Shown here: piece after piece, positions 8,610-16,846 of the stretch
Layout: every line of letters begins with the position of its first letter
How positions within the stretch are numbered: position 1 is the first letter of the stretch
DNA from: Actinoplanes italicus
GTDB lineage: Bacteria > Actinomycetota > Actinomycetes > Mycobacteriales > Micromonosporaceae
Assembly: GCF_003001815.1 (NCBI RefSeq)
Contig: NZ_PVMZ01000001.1
Span: 496,001 to 560,000 of the forward strand
DNA length: 64,000 bases
Direction: 5' to 3'
Notes under the pieces: generated by a model
The model's input: the letters and a program-made list of their open reading frames with translations, nothing else
Database searches by the model: none
Told to the model about the DNA's origin: nothing
Position numbers and translations under genes: made by a program

Positions 8610-9970
8610 CCGCGGTCGCGGCGGTGGCGCACGCCGAGCCCGCACCGCGAACCACCAAGAACCGGGCGCTGCCCGCCTGGCCGGTCGCCGGCGTCCTGCT
8701 GTTCTACCCGCTCTGGTGGGCGCTCGGCCTGGGCGTGCTGATCTTCCCGATGGCGGCCGCGGTGATGCTGTTCCTGCTGATCCGGCGGCGTGCGGCCGGA
8801 CGGGCACTGCGGCTGCCACCGGGCTTCGCCTGGTGGGCGATCTTCCTGATCGCGGTCGTGGCCAGCATCGCGGCGCTGGGCGCGGACCCGGCGGGCACGG
8901 TCGCCGAACGCGCGAGCGACCGGCTGGTCGCCGTGGTCTACAAGCTTTCGATGTACGTCTCGCTGACCGTCCTGCTGATCTACGCCGGCAACCTGACCGA
9001 GGCGGAACTGTCCCGCCGCCGGCTCGTACGGCTGCTCGGCGGCATGTTCGTGCTGACCGTGGCGGGCGGGCTGCTCGGCATGGTGGCCGGGAACTTCGAG
9101 TTCACCGCGCCGATCGAGTGGCTGCTGCCGTCCGGAGTTCGCAACAAGGGCTTCGTGCGGTCGCTCGTGCATCCGTACGCCGCGCAGATCATGGACATCG
9201 TCGGCGACGCCAAACCGCGCCCGGCCGCCCCGTGGGGCTACACCAACACCTGGGGCAACAACTTCTGCCTGCTCGCACCGTGGCTCGTGGTGGCCGCCTG
9301 GTGGAGCCGCAGTTCCGGAAAGAAGTTCCTGGCCGTGCTCTGCCTGGCCGTCTCGGTGGTCCCGGCGGTCGCCTCGCTGAACCGCGGGCTGTGGATCGGT
9401 GTCGGCCTGCTGGTGCTCTACGTGGCGTTCCGCTACGTGATGGCCGGCCGGCTCTGGATCCTCGCGTTGCTGCCGATGATGGCGGGCGGTCTGACGCTGG
9501 CCATGATCGCCACGCCGCTCGGCGACACGGTGGAGGCCCGGCTCGACAACGGCAAGTCCAACGGCGTCCGCTCGTTCCTGATCGACAAGGCGCTCGACGG
9601 ATTCACCAGCTCACCGGTGATCGGATACGGCGGCACCCGCAACACCCTCGGCGGGCGCAACTCGATCACCGTGGGCGAGAGCGCGGGCTGTGAGCGCTGC
9701 GGCAACTTCACGGTCGGCGGCAACGGGCAGCTCTGGCAGTTGATCTATGCGCACGGTGCGGCCGGCACCGTGGGCTATCTGGGCTTCTTCGCGTACGGCC
9801 TGTGGCGGTTCCGCCGCGACCGGAGCCCCATCGGCATCGCCGGCAGCGCGGCGCTCGTGACGTCGTTCTCCGCGATGCTCTGGTACAACTCGCTGGTCAC
9901 CCCTCTGGCCTTCATGGTTCTGGCATATGCGCTGCTCTGGCGCAACTGGACAGATGGGGAGAACACTTGA
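8606..9970 (+). CDS. O-antigen ligase/polymerase family membrane protein (Wzy-like)
   Basis: A 454-residue protein with about ten to twelve hydrophobic helices and a large outside loop (about residues 160-230) after the central helices. This is the organisation of Wzy/WaaL-type polymerases, which join undecaprenyl-linked repeat units on the outer face of the membrane. A second loop carries two Cys residues (AGCERCGNF). GTG start overlapping the Wzz-like gene by 4 bp; its TGA overlaps the next gene's TTG. With the Wzx- and Wzz-like neighbours it completes a Wzx/Wzy-dependent pathway. Confidence 0.82.
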   Translation: MTAVAAVAHAEPAPRTTKNRALPAWPVAGVLLFYPLWWALGLGVLIFPMAAAVMLFLLIRRRAAGRALRLPPGFAWWAIFLIAVVASIAALGADPAGTVAERASDRLVAVVYKLSMYVSLTVLLIYAGNLTEAELSRRRLVRLLGGMFVLTVAGGLLGMVAGNFEFTAPIEWLLPSGVRNKGFVRSLVHPYAAQIMDIVGDAKPRPAAPWGYTNTWGNNFCLLAPWLVVAAWWSRSSGKKFLAVLCLAVSVVPAVASLNRGLWIGVGLLVLYVAFRYVMAGRLWILALLPMMAGGLTLAMIATPLGDTVEARLDNGKSNGVRSFLIDKALDGFTSSPVIGYGGTRNTLGGRNSITVGESAGCERCGNFTVGGNGQLWQLIYAHGAAGTVGYLGFFAYGLWRFRRDRSPIGIAGSAALVTSFSAMLWYNSLVTPLAFMVLAYALLWRNWTDGENT

Positions 9971-11196
9971 GCCCGGTTAAGACCGCCCCCGCGGAACTGA
10001 CCGCCGGAGACGCCGCCCTCCGGACCCAGTACCTGACCGAGGTGCTCGCACTGCTCTATCCACGGCCGTGCCGGACCGACGGCACAGCCGGCCCGCTCGT
10101 GACCGAGTACCTCGTGGTCCCGAACGCGCACCGGCCACGCCTGCTGGTGCCGACGCTCTCGCCCGCGGTCGCCGCCGCGGCGGTACGCAGGTACGCCGAA
10201 CCGCAGTCCCGGATGGCCCGGCTCAAACGGGACGCCGTGGTGGCGGCCGTGCGCACCCGCGCCACCGGCTTGCTGTTCCGCGACCGGATCCGCGTGACCG
10301 GCCCGGTGTCGGCCGGCATCGACGGCTACCTGAGTGACGCCCTGCGCCGCGACCTCGCGGTGAGCATCCACATCGGTCCGGCCCGGGCCAACCGCAAGCC
10401 GGTGCTCCAGCTGCTCAGCCCCGATGGCGACACGTTCGCCTTCGGCAAGATCGGAACCGGCCCGCTGACCCGCAGCCTGGTCAAGGCCGAGACCGCGGCC
10501 CTGATCGCGCTCGCGAACAGCGGCCTGCGCAAGCTGACCGTTCCCCGGGTGCTGCACGCCGGCCAGTGGCGGAACATGCAGGTGCTGGTCCAGTCGGCGC
10601 TGCCGGTCTGGCTGCCCCGCGCGCCGCTGACCCAGCGCCGGCTCACCGCCGCGATGCTCGACATCGCCGGCTGCTGCGGGCACACCACCGGGCCGCTGAC
10701 CGGCAGCGGGTACTGGCACGAGCTGAAGTCCCGGCTGGCCGCGGTCGCCGACCGGCCGGAGGGCGCCGGGCTGGCCGCCGCCGTGGACGTGCTGGCCGCG
10801 CACAGCGGGGAGACCACGCTGCGGTACGGCGCGTGGCACGGCGACTGGGCCCCCTGGAACATGGCGAACCTCGCCGACACGCTGCTCGTCTGGGACTGGG
10901 AGCGGTTCGCCACCGGTGTGCCGCTCGGCTTCGACGCCATCCACCACGAGCTGCAGAAACGTATCCAGTCCACCGGTGACGCCCGGGCCGCGGTCGAGGC
11001 GACCGTGCACCGGGCCGACGAGCTGCTCGCCCCGTTCGGGGTGGCGCCGGTGGCCCGCGAGATCACCGCCCTGCTCTACCTGGTCGACCTCGCGGTCCGT
11101 TACCTGACCGACAAACAGGCCGAGGCCGGCGCCCGGCTCGGCGTGCTCGGGACCTGGCTGCTGCCGGTGCTGATCCGGCGTGTGGAGGAGCTCTAG
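9967..11196 (+). CDS. APH/choline-kinase-fold phosphotransferase in polysaccharide operon
   Basis: 409 residues from the TTG at 9967, which overlaps the preceding TGA (TTGA); the frame is open further upstream but lies inside the polymerase gene. The C-terminal part carries the aminoglycoside-phosphotransferase signature: HGDWAPWNM (Brenner-type catalytic HGD...N) followed by VWDWERF (metal-binding Asp). The N-terminal 150 residues match nothing I recognise. In this operon it could phosphorylate a sugar or a polymer end, but that is inference. Resistance to an aminoglycoside is unlikely given the context. Confidence 0.72.
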   Translation: MSPVKTAPAELTAGDAALRTQYLTEVLALLYPRPCRTDGTAGPLVTEYLVVPNAHRPRLLVPTLSPAVAAAAVRRYAEPQSRMARLKRDAVVAAVRTRATGLLFRDRIRVTGPVSAGIDGYLSDALRRDLAVSIHIGPARANRKPVLQLLSPDGDTFAFGKIGTGPLTRSLVKAETAALIALANSGLRKLTVPRVLHAGQWRNMQVLVQSALPVWLPRAPLTQRRLTAAMLDIAGCCGHTTGPLTGSGYWHELKSRLAAVADRPEGAGLAAAVDVLAAHSGETTLRYGAWHGDWAPWNMANLADTLLVWDWERFATGVPLGFDAIHHELQKRIQSTGDARAAVEATVHRADELLAPFGVAPVAREITALLYLVDLAVRYLTDKQAEAGARLGVLGTWLLPVLIRRVEEL

Positions 11197-11199
11197 ATC

Positions 11200-12078
11200 A
11201 TGCGTGTACGCAATCTGCCGGCCCCGGTGAAGCGGGTCGTGCACCTGGGCTCGCGCTCGTACGGACGGCTCACCGCAGAGAGCCGGATGCTGCCGTCTTT
11301 CCTGATCTGCGGCGGGCAGCGCTGCGGCACCACCTCGCTGTACCGCGCGCTTGCGGCACATCCGGTGGTGCTCAAGGCGGTGCTGCACAAGGGCGTGCAC
11401 TACTTCGACACGTCGTACGACCGGGGTGCGGGCTGGTATCGCGGTCACTTCCCGACGCTGCGCAGCGCGGAACGGATCGGCGAGAAGTACGGGGTCCGCG
11501 CGCAGACGTTCGAGTCGAGTCCGTACTACATGTACCACCCGCAGGCCGCCGCCCGGATCGCGCGCGATCTTCCGTACGCCAAACTCGTGGTCCTGGTCCG
11601 TGACCCGGTGGAACGCGCCTACTCGCAGCACCACCACGAGGTGGCCCGTGCCTACGAGTCGGAGCAGGACTTCGGGGCGGCGCTGACCCTGGAGCCGGCC
11701 CGGCTGCACCGCCAGGAGGAACGGCTCGCGCTCGACCCCACCTATTACAGCTTCGCCCACCAGCATCACGCGTACCGGGCCCGTGGCGAATACGCCCGAT
11801 ACCTGAGCGTGATGGCCCAGCATGTCGGCCGCGAGCGGATCCACGTGGTGGAGAGCGAGCGGTTCTTCAGCGAGCCGGAGGCCGTGTACGACGAGGTGTG
11901 CGGGTTCCTCGGGCTGCCCGTGGGACTCGACCACCCGGCGTTCGAACGGCACAACGCCCGTCCGCGGCAGGCGGAGATGGACCCCGGGCTGCGTCGTGAC
12001 CTGAGCGAGTACTACCGGCCGCACGACGAGGCGCTGGCCGGCTGGCTGGGGCACACCCCGGTGTGGCGCCGCGGGTGA
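11200..12078 (+). CDS. Sulfotransferase (PAPS-dependent, heparan-sulfate-type fold)
   Basis: A 292-residue cytosolic sulfotransferase. The 5'-phosphosulfate-binding loop is FLICGGQRCGTTSLYRAL near residues 28-45, and the 3'-phosphate-binding stretch is LVVLVRDPVERAYSQHHHE. HFEVHR-like carbohydrate motifs are not evident, but the overall length and motif spacing match N/O-sulfotransferases acting on polysaccharides. It starts 3 bp after the kinase gene and its stop overlaps the flippase gene. PAPS would come from the APS kinase at 5286. The acceptor is presumably the repeat unit or the polymer of this locus. Confidence 0.88.
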   Translation: MRVRNLPAPVKRVVHLGSRSYGRLTAESRMLPSFLICGGQRCGTTSLYRALAAHPVVLKAVLHKGVHYFDTSYDRGAGWYRGHFPTLRSAERIGEKYGVRAQTFESSPYYMYHPQAAARIARDLPYAKLVVLVRDPVERAYSQHHHEVARAYESEQDFGAALTLEPARLHRQEERLALDPTYYSFAHQHHAYRARGEYARYLSVMAQHVGRERIHVVESERFFSEPEAVYDEVCGFLGLPVGLDHPAFERHNARPRQAEMDPGLRRDLSEYYRPHDEALAGWLGHTPVWRRG

Positions 12079-13577
12079 CGGCGACTGCTGCACCGCTGGA
12101 CCCGGCTCGCGAGACCCGGGGTGCGGCCCGCGGCGGACTGGCCAACATGGCCGGTTCGGTGCTGGCCGGCGGCACCGGGATCGCGGTCACCTGGATCGTG
12201 GCGCGAGCGCTCGGACCGGAGGAGGCGGGTGCCTTCTTCGCCGCGACGGCCGCGTTCGTGCTGGTCGGCGGCTTGGCGAAGCTGGGCACCGCTACCGGGC
12301 TGGTCTACTGGCCGGCCCGGCTGCGTGCCACCGGACAGGACCGTCTGCTGGGCGCCTGCCTGCGTGCCGGTATCCCTCCGGTGGTGGTGTTCTCGCTGGT
12401 GCTGGCGGTCGTAATGTGGCTGGCCGCGCCGTGGATCGCCCAGCTGACGGCCGGTGAGTCGCCGCACGTGATCGGCCGGCACACCACCGGCCTCCGGGTG
12501 CTTGCCGTCTTCGTCCCGTTGCAGGCGCTGACCGACGTGCTGCTCACGGTGACCCGTGGCTACCGGAGTATGCGGCCGACCGTGCTGCTGGACCGGGTGC
12601 TGCGCAGCGGGCTGCAGCTGCTGGCGGTCGGCGCGGCCGGGGTCGCCGCGATGTGGGCCACGGCCTCCCTGCCGGTGTTCGCGCTGGCCTGGGCCGCCCC
12701 GTACCTGCCCGTCGTGGTGCTCGCCGCCTTCGCGACGCGGAGGGCGTACCGCACCGGGTTGGATCCCTCCGCGACCACCCGGAGCGAACGACGGCGGGTG
12801 AGCCGGGATTTCTGGGTCTTCACCGCCCCGAGGGCGGTCGCCGCGGTCGCCCAGCTGGCGCTGCAGCGGGTGGACGTGCTGCTCGTGGCAGCTCTGGGCG
12901 GACTGGCGCCGGCCGCGGTCTACGCGGTGGGCGGCCGGTTCGTGGTGCTGATCCAGTTCGCCAACCAGGGCCTGTCGCAGTCGGTGCAGCCGCGGCTCGC
13001 CGAGGCGCTCAGCACCGGCGACCATGCGGCCGCCAAGCGGCTCTACCAGACCGCGACAGGCTGGCTGGTGCTGGTGACCTGGCCGATCTGCCTGCTGGTG
13101 ATCGCGTTCGCGCCGCGCTATCTGGCCCTGTTCGGCGAGGGCTACGCCGCCGGGGCGCCGGTGGTGCTGGTGCTGGCCGCCGCGATGCTGCTGGCGACCG
13201 GATGCGGGATGGTCGACATGGTGCTGGCGATGGCCGGCCGCACCTCGGCGAACCTCGGCAACGTGCTGACCGCCCTGGTCGTCACGATCGGGCTGGACGT
13301 GCTGCTGATCCCGCGGTGGGGCGCGCTCGGCGCCGCGATCGGGCTGGCCGGGGCGATGGTGGTGAACAACCTGCTGCCGCTGGCGCAGGTCTACCGGAGC
13401 ACCCGCCTGCACCCATTCGGACGCGGCACCCTGCTGGGTGCGCTGCTGGCGGTGGCCTGTTTCGGATTTGTCGTTGTTTTTCCGGCCGCGCTGGTGGTCG
13501 CCGTCCCGGCCTATGCCGCCGGCGTCTGGCTGCTGCGCGGACCGCTGACGCTCGGCGCATTTAGGAGGAAGTCTTGA
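12075..13577 (+). CDS. Polysaccharide flippase (Wzx/MATE-like)
   Basis: About 500 residues with twelve to fourteen hydrophobic segments. The N-terminal pattern (GLANMAGSVLAGGTGIAVTWIVARALGPEEAGAFF, in pieces) is typical of the oligosaccharide flippase family. It should move lipid-linked repeat units to the outer leaflet for the Wzy-like polymerase. I prefer the GTG at 12075, which overlaps the sulfotransferase stop as GTGA; a GTG at 12063 is also in frame. Its own TGA overlaps the next gene's TTG start. Confidence 0.85.
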   Translation: MTATAAPLDPARETRGAARGGLANMAGSVLAGGTGIAVTWIVARALGPEEAGAFFAATAAFVLVGGLAKLGTATGLVYWPARLRATGQDRLLGACLRAGIPPVVVFSLVLAVVMWLAAPWIAQLTAGESPHVIGRHTTGLRVLAVFVPLQALTDVLLTVTRGYRSMRPTVLLDRVLRSGLQLLAVGAAGVAAMWATASLPVFALAWAAPYLPVVVLAAFATRRAYRTGLDPSATTRSERRRVSRDFWVFTAPRAVAAVAQLALQRVDVLLVAALGGLAPAAVYAVGGRFVVLIQFANQGLSQSVQPRLAEALSTGDHAAAKRLYQTATGWLVLVTWPICLLVIAFAPRYLALFGEGYAAGAPVVLVLAAAMLLATGCGMVDMVLAMAGRTSANLGNVLTALVVTIGLDVLLIPRWGALGAAIGLAGAMVVNNLLPLAQVYRSTRLHPFGRGTLLGALLAVACFGFVVVFPAALVVAVPAYAAGVWLLRGPLTLGAFRRKS

Positions 13578-14308
13578 CCAGCGATTACACCGAGGTGTTC
13601 CAGGACACCGAGGCGGTCGAGAAGTACGAGACCGTGACGTACGCCCCGGACAGCTACGCGTCGCGGATCAACGACCGGCAACGGGAGTACCTGCGGTCCC
13701 TGGTGCGCCGCGAGTTCACCGAGAACCCGCCGGTGCACCACGACTTCGCCTGCGGCACCGGACGGGCGATCCGCGCGCTGCACGGCCTGGTCCGGGAGGC
13801 TCACGGATACGACACGTCGGCCGAGATGATGGCGAAGGCGGCCGAGGTCGGATCCCGCGCGTACTGGCACCGGGTGGCCGGGGAGGGTCCCGTGCCGCAG
13901 CCGGTGGCCGCCGGCTTCCCGGCCGTCGTCACGATCTTCCGGCTTCTGCTCAACGTGGACGACAGCATCCGCGACCGGGCGCTCGCGTTCGCCGCCAAGG
14001 TGCTGCCGCACCGCGGATCCGGGGTGCTCGTGGTGGAGAACCACGGCAACGCCGGCTCGGTGCGGCACCTGCGGGCACGACGGCACGACGGCGAGCGCTG
14101 GTTCGCCGAGCTCTCCCACGAGCAGGTCGAGAAGCTGCTGGCCCGGCACGGTTTCGAAATCGTGGAGCGGCGCGGTTTCTCGATGCTCACCCCGTCGCTG
14201 CACGACAGCCGGGTGGCGCGGATCGCCGACGCGGCGGCCCGCAGGCTGCCCGGCAGCGACGGGTACGCGGTGAACGTCCTCTACACCGCCCGGCGCGTCC
14301 ATGCGTAG
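13574..14308 (+). CDS. SAM-dependent methyltransferase (class I)
   Basis: 244 residues with motif I HHDFACGTGRAIRAL (about 55-70) and the acidic strand-2 end HGYDTSAEMM. This is the Rossmann-fold core of class I methyltransferases. The TTG start overlaps the flippase TGA and is preceded by a good site, AGGAGGA at 13563-13569, within the flippase's last codons. In this operon it may O-methylate a sugar of the polymer or its reducing end, a known chain-terminating device in other Wzx/Wzy systems; the target here is inferred. Confidence 0.8.
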   Translation: MTSDYTEVFQDTEAVEKYETVTYAPDSYASRINDRQREYLRSLVRREFTENPPVHHDFACGTGRAIRALHGLVREAHGYDTSAEMMAKAAEVGSRAYWHRVAGEGPVPQPVAAGFPAVVTIFRLLLNVDDSIRDRALAFAAKVLPHRGSGVLVVENHGNAGSVRHLRARRHDGERWFAELSHEQVEKLLARHGFEIVERRGFSMLTPSLHDSRVARIADAAARRLPGSDGYAVNVLYTARRVHA

Positions 14309-15293
14309 GTTCCTGCCGGCGCTCCTCGCGGCGCTTCTTCTGGCCGGCTGCTGGTCGAACGACCGCGACGAACCGGCACCGCAGCCGTCGCCCGACCTGT
14401 CCGCTCCACCGCGCGCGGTGGCGATCAACCCGGGACCGTTCGAGGCGGGGCCGTACCAGCCGCCCAAGCGCGGTGCGCTCTTCGGCGCCTGGATCAAGCC
14501 CGAGGAGCTGACCCATGTGGGACGGCTCACCGCGGTCGCGGCGCTGGAACAGTCGATGGACCGCAAGCTCGACTTCATCAACACGTACCGCCGGTTCGAG
14601 CAGATGATGGGCACGCCCTCGGACGAGGCGTTCCTGGCCGACGGCGCGTCCCTGATGATCAGTTGGGCGACCGGCGACAACCGGTCCATCCTGGCCGGTG
14701 AGCATGACGATCTGATCCGTAAGCAGGCGGTCGCGATCCGGAAGATCAAGAAGCCGGTGCTGCTGCGGATGCGCTGGGAGATGGACCGGCCCAACCTGCA
14801 GGCCACCATGTGGTCCGGCGAGGACTACATCGCCGCCTGGCGGTACGTCCGCAAGATCTTCCAGCAGGAGAAGACCGAGAACGTGTCCTGGGTGTGGTGT
14901 CCCACCGCCGAGGGCTTCATCCGTGGCGACGCTCCGGCGTTCTACCCCGGCGACGACCAGGTCGACTGGACCTGCGTGGACGTCTACGCCGGGTTCGAGT
15001 TCAAGCCGATCGGGCAGCTGATGGGACCGTTCCTGGAGTGGGCCGCGCAGCGACCGAAACCGATCGTGATCGGCGAGTTCGGCGTGGCCAAGGCGTGGGG
15101 TTCGGAGTCGCGGGCCGCCTGGATCAAGGACGCCGAGCGGACCTTCAAGGCGAACAAGCAGATCAAGGCGGTCGCCTACTTCGAGTCGGACCCGGAGGGC
15201 AACGGGCCCAATCAGCAGTTCCAGCTGACCGGCGACAAGCGTGCGTTCCGGGCCTTCCAGCGGCTGGTCAAGGACCCGTACTTCAACCGCTGA
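14301..15293 (+). CDS. GH26-type glycoside hydrolase lipoprotein
   Basis: 330 residues. The signal peptide ends in a lipobox, LLLAGC (Cys17), so the protein is anchored on the outer face of the membrane. The barrel domain shows probable acid/base Glu in LLRMRWEMDR and nucleophile Glu in IVIGEFGVAKAW, plus VDWTCVDVYAG, as in GH26 enzymes. It overlaps the methyltransferase gene by 8 bp and ends the operon. The GH26 gene at 3797-5104 encodes a related enzyme in soluble secreted form. It probably processes the polysaccharide at the cell surface. Confidence 0.82.
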   Translation: MRRFLPALLAALLLAGCWSNDRDEPAPQPSPDLSAPPRAVAINPGPFEAGPYQPPKRGALFGAWIKPEELTHVGRLTAVAALEQSMDRKLDFINTYRRFEQMMGTPSDEAFLADGASLMISWATGDNRSILAGEHDDLIRKQAVAIRKIKKPVLLRMRWEMDRPNLQATMWSGEDYIAAWRYVRKIFQQEKTENVSWVWCPTAEGFIRGDAPAFYPGDDQVDWTCVDVYAGFEFKPIGQLMGPFLEWAAQRPKPIVIGEFGVAKAWGSESRAAWIKDAERTFKANKQIKAVAYFESDPEGNGPNQQFQLTGDKRAFRAFQRLVKDPYFNR

Positions 15294-15428
15294 GCCGGCT
15301 CTTCAACTTTCGCCGTCAGGCGCTGAGCCGGCTCTTCAACTTTCGGCCGTCAGGCGCTGAGCCGGCTCTTCAGCTTTCGCCGTCAGGCGCTGAGCCGGCT
15401 CTTCAGCTTTCGGCCGTCAGCCGCTGAG
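15289..15428. repeat. 33/34-bp tandem repeat at operon end
   Basis: Four units alternate 33, 34, 33 and 34 bp (starts 15289, 15322, 15356, 15389), plus a 6-bp remnant. This suggests duplication of a 67-bp dimer. Each holds GAGCCGGCTC, a 10-bp palindrome that could give a weak hairpin. The array begins in the GH26 stop region and runs into the last codons of the convergent VOC gene. Confidence 0.9.
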
Positions 15429-15791
15429 GCGCTCGAGGAACTCCAGGCGGTTGCCATGGCCGTCGGCCGAGTAGAGCCGCCGGTGGCCCGGGAAGTGGGG
15501 ATCCCACACGACCGGGTGGCCGGCGGCCTCGAGCGTGGCCGCCAGCGCGTCGAGGTCGCTGATCAGCACGCCGGGGTGCGACTTGCGAGCCGGGACGAAG
15601 TCGGGGACCGGCGACAGGTGCACCTCCCAGCCGCCCGCGCGGAACCAGCAGCCACCACGGGCGGCCAGCACCGGCGGCTTGACGATCTCGGCCATGCCGA
15701 GCACACCGCTGTAGAAGGCCCGGGCCGCACCTTCCCCGCCCGGCGGGATCAGCAGTTGCACATGGTGCAGGTCATCGATTCGAAACCCCAT
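15417..15791 (-). CDS. VOC-family (glyoxalase/bleomycin-resistance fold) protein
   Basis: 124 residues forming one vicinal-oxygen-chelate module pair: LHHVQLLIPPGGEGAARAFYSGVLGM at the start (given in part) and DGHGNRLEFLERL at the end. Metal-ligand-like His11 and a C-terminal Glu are present. The reaction is unknown; the family includes dioxygenases, glyoxalases and drug-binding proteins. It is transcribed against the polysaccharide operon. A strong palindrome lies 11 bp upstream of its ATG, and the 33/34-bp repeat has grown into its 3' end. Confidence 0.85.
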   Translation of the reverse strand: MGFRIDDLHHVQLLIPPGGEGAARAFYSGVLGMAEIVKPPVLAARGGCWFRAGGWEVHLSPVPDFVPARKSHPGVLISDLDALAATLEAAGHPVVWDPHFPGHRRLYSADGHGNRLEFLERLSG

Positions 15792-15801
15792 GCCAAAACT
15801 T

Positions 15802-15823
15802 TAACAGTACGATCGTACGGTTA
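15802..15823. promoter_or_regulatory. 22-bp operator-like palindrome between VOC and DUF4262 genes
   Basis: The core GTACGATCGTAC is a perfect 12-bp palindrome. The flanks TAAC and GTTA extend it, so 10 of 11 base pairs match across 22 bp. It sits 11 bp from the VOC start and 79 bp from the DUF4262 start, suiting a TetR-like dimer controlling one or both. A near-copy of its core lies upstream of icd (26472-26489). Confidence 0.6.
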
Positions 15824-15901
15824 GCCAGGCTCCGAAAATTGTCGTACGTGTGTTCCATAGTGAGCTCAGTCAGCCAGGCGGAGCCCAACGGGGGTGTCAC
15901 G

Positions 15902-16834
15902 ATGTCCTACCTCGACGACTTCTTCGACGAGCAGAGCGAGATCATCGAAAAGTTCGGCTGGGCCGTCGTGCACGTGGTCCCGACCGAGGACGACCCTCCC
16001 GACACGGTTCCGTTCGCCTACACGGTCGGCCTGACCGGGTACGGCTTTCCCGAGCTGGTCATCGCCGGGCTGCCACCGGAGACCGGGCACGTGCTGCTCA
16101 ACGAGATGGCCGGGCGGGTCTGTGACGAGGGGCTGCTGCTGCGGCACGGGCACCGGATCCGCGGGCTGCTCGAGGGGCAGGACGTGCGGGTGGTCGGCGG
16201 CGAGATCTCCGAGGTGCTGTTCCCTGGCGCGGCGCTGATGCGTTACGGGGACGGGCGGGTCCGGCTGCTGCAGCTCACCTGGCCCGACCCGAAGGATCGG
16301 TTCCCGTGGCAGAGCGGCTACGACTCGGGCGACTACCCGCAGCCGACCATCGGGGCGATGCTCGTGCGGACCGGTCTGCGGTGCACGACGTTCCGCGGCG
16401 TCCCGGGCCCTCGATCGCGGCGGACCCGCGCCCGCGGCAGTTCCGGCTCCAGCTTTGGCGGCTCCGGCTTTGGCGGCTCCGGCTTTAGGGACTCCGGGGG
16501 CCCGGGTGACTCCAGCAGCTCCGGCGGCCCAGGTGGCTTCGGCGGCTTCGGTGACTCCGGCGACTCGGGCGACTTCGGCGGCCCAGGTGGCTTCGGCGGC
16601 TTCGGTGACTCCGGCGACTCGGGCGACTTCGGCGGCCCAGGTGGCTTCGGCGGCTTCGGTGACTCCGGCGACTCGGGCGACTTCGGCGGCCCAGGTGGCT
16701 TCGGCGGCTTCGGTGACTCCGGCGACTCGGGCGACTTCGGCGGCCCAGGTGGCTTCGGCGGCTTCGGTGACTCCGGCGACTCGGGCGACTTCGGCGGCCC
16801 AGGTGGCTTCGGCGGTGAGGGCGGTCAGCCTTGA
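15902..16834 (+). CDS. DUF4262 protein with glycine-rich repeat tail
   Basis: 310 residues from the ATG at 15902; an in-frame TTG at 15839 is possible but would put the start close to the operator. Residues 1 to about 160 form a DUF4262-type domain (IEKFGWAVVHVVP, FAYTVGLTGYGFPELVIAG), whose function is unknown. The rest is a Gly/Ser/Asp/Phe tail made of an 18-residue unit (GGPGGFGGFGDSGDSGDF) repeated about five times. The tail is not part of the family and seems a recent minisatellite expansion. The gene converges on the TagA-like gene 12 bp away. Confidence 0.8.
   Translation: MSYLDDFFDEQSEIIEKFGWAVVHVVPTEDDPPDTVPFAYTVGLTGYGFPELVIAGLPPETGHVLLNEMAGRVCDEGLLLRHGHRIRGLLEGQDVRVVGGEISEVLFPGAALMRYGDGRVRLLQLTWPDPKDRFPWQSGYDSGDYPQPTIGAMLVRTGLRCTTFRGVPGPRSRRTRARGSSGSSFGGSGFGGSGFRDSGGPGDSSSSGGPGGFGGFGDSGDSGDFGGPGGFGGFGDSGDSGDFGGPGGFGGFGDSGDSGDFGGPGGFGGFGDSGDSGDFGGPGGFGGFGDSGDSGDFGGPGGFGGEGGQP
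16522..16813 (+). repeat. 54-bp in-frame tandem repeat inside the DUF4262 gene
   Basis: About five copies of a 54-bp unit (18 codons), virtually identical at the DNA level including third positions. That indicates recent expansion by slippage or recombination rather than old protein-level selection. Confidence 0.95.
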
Positions 16835-16846
16835 GCCGGCCCCGCT

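Noticed and set aside
4464-8819. A 1451-codon minus-strand open frame across the APS-kinase and Wzz-like genes
   Set aside because: Arg/Pro/Gly-rich composition with no domain. It is the antisense shadow of two well-supported plus-strand genes in GC-rich DNA.
9967-11196. Aminoglycoside resistance gene
   Set aside because: Only the fold signature is shared. Operon coupling with glycan genes on both sides argues for a different substrate.
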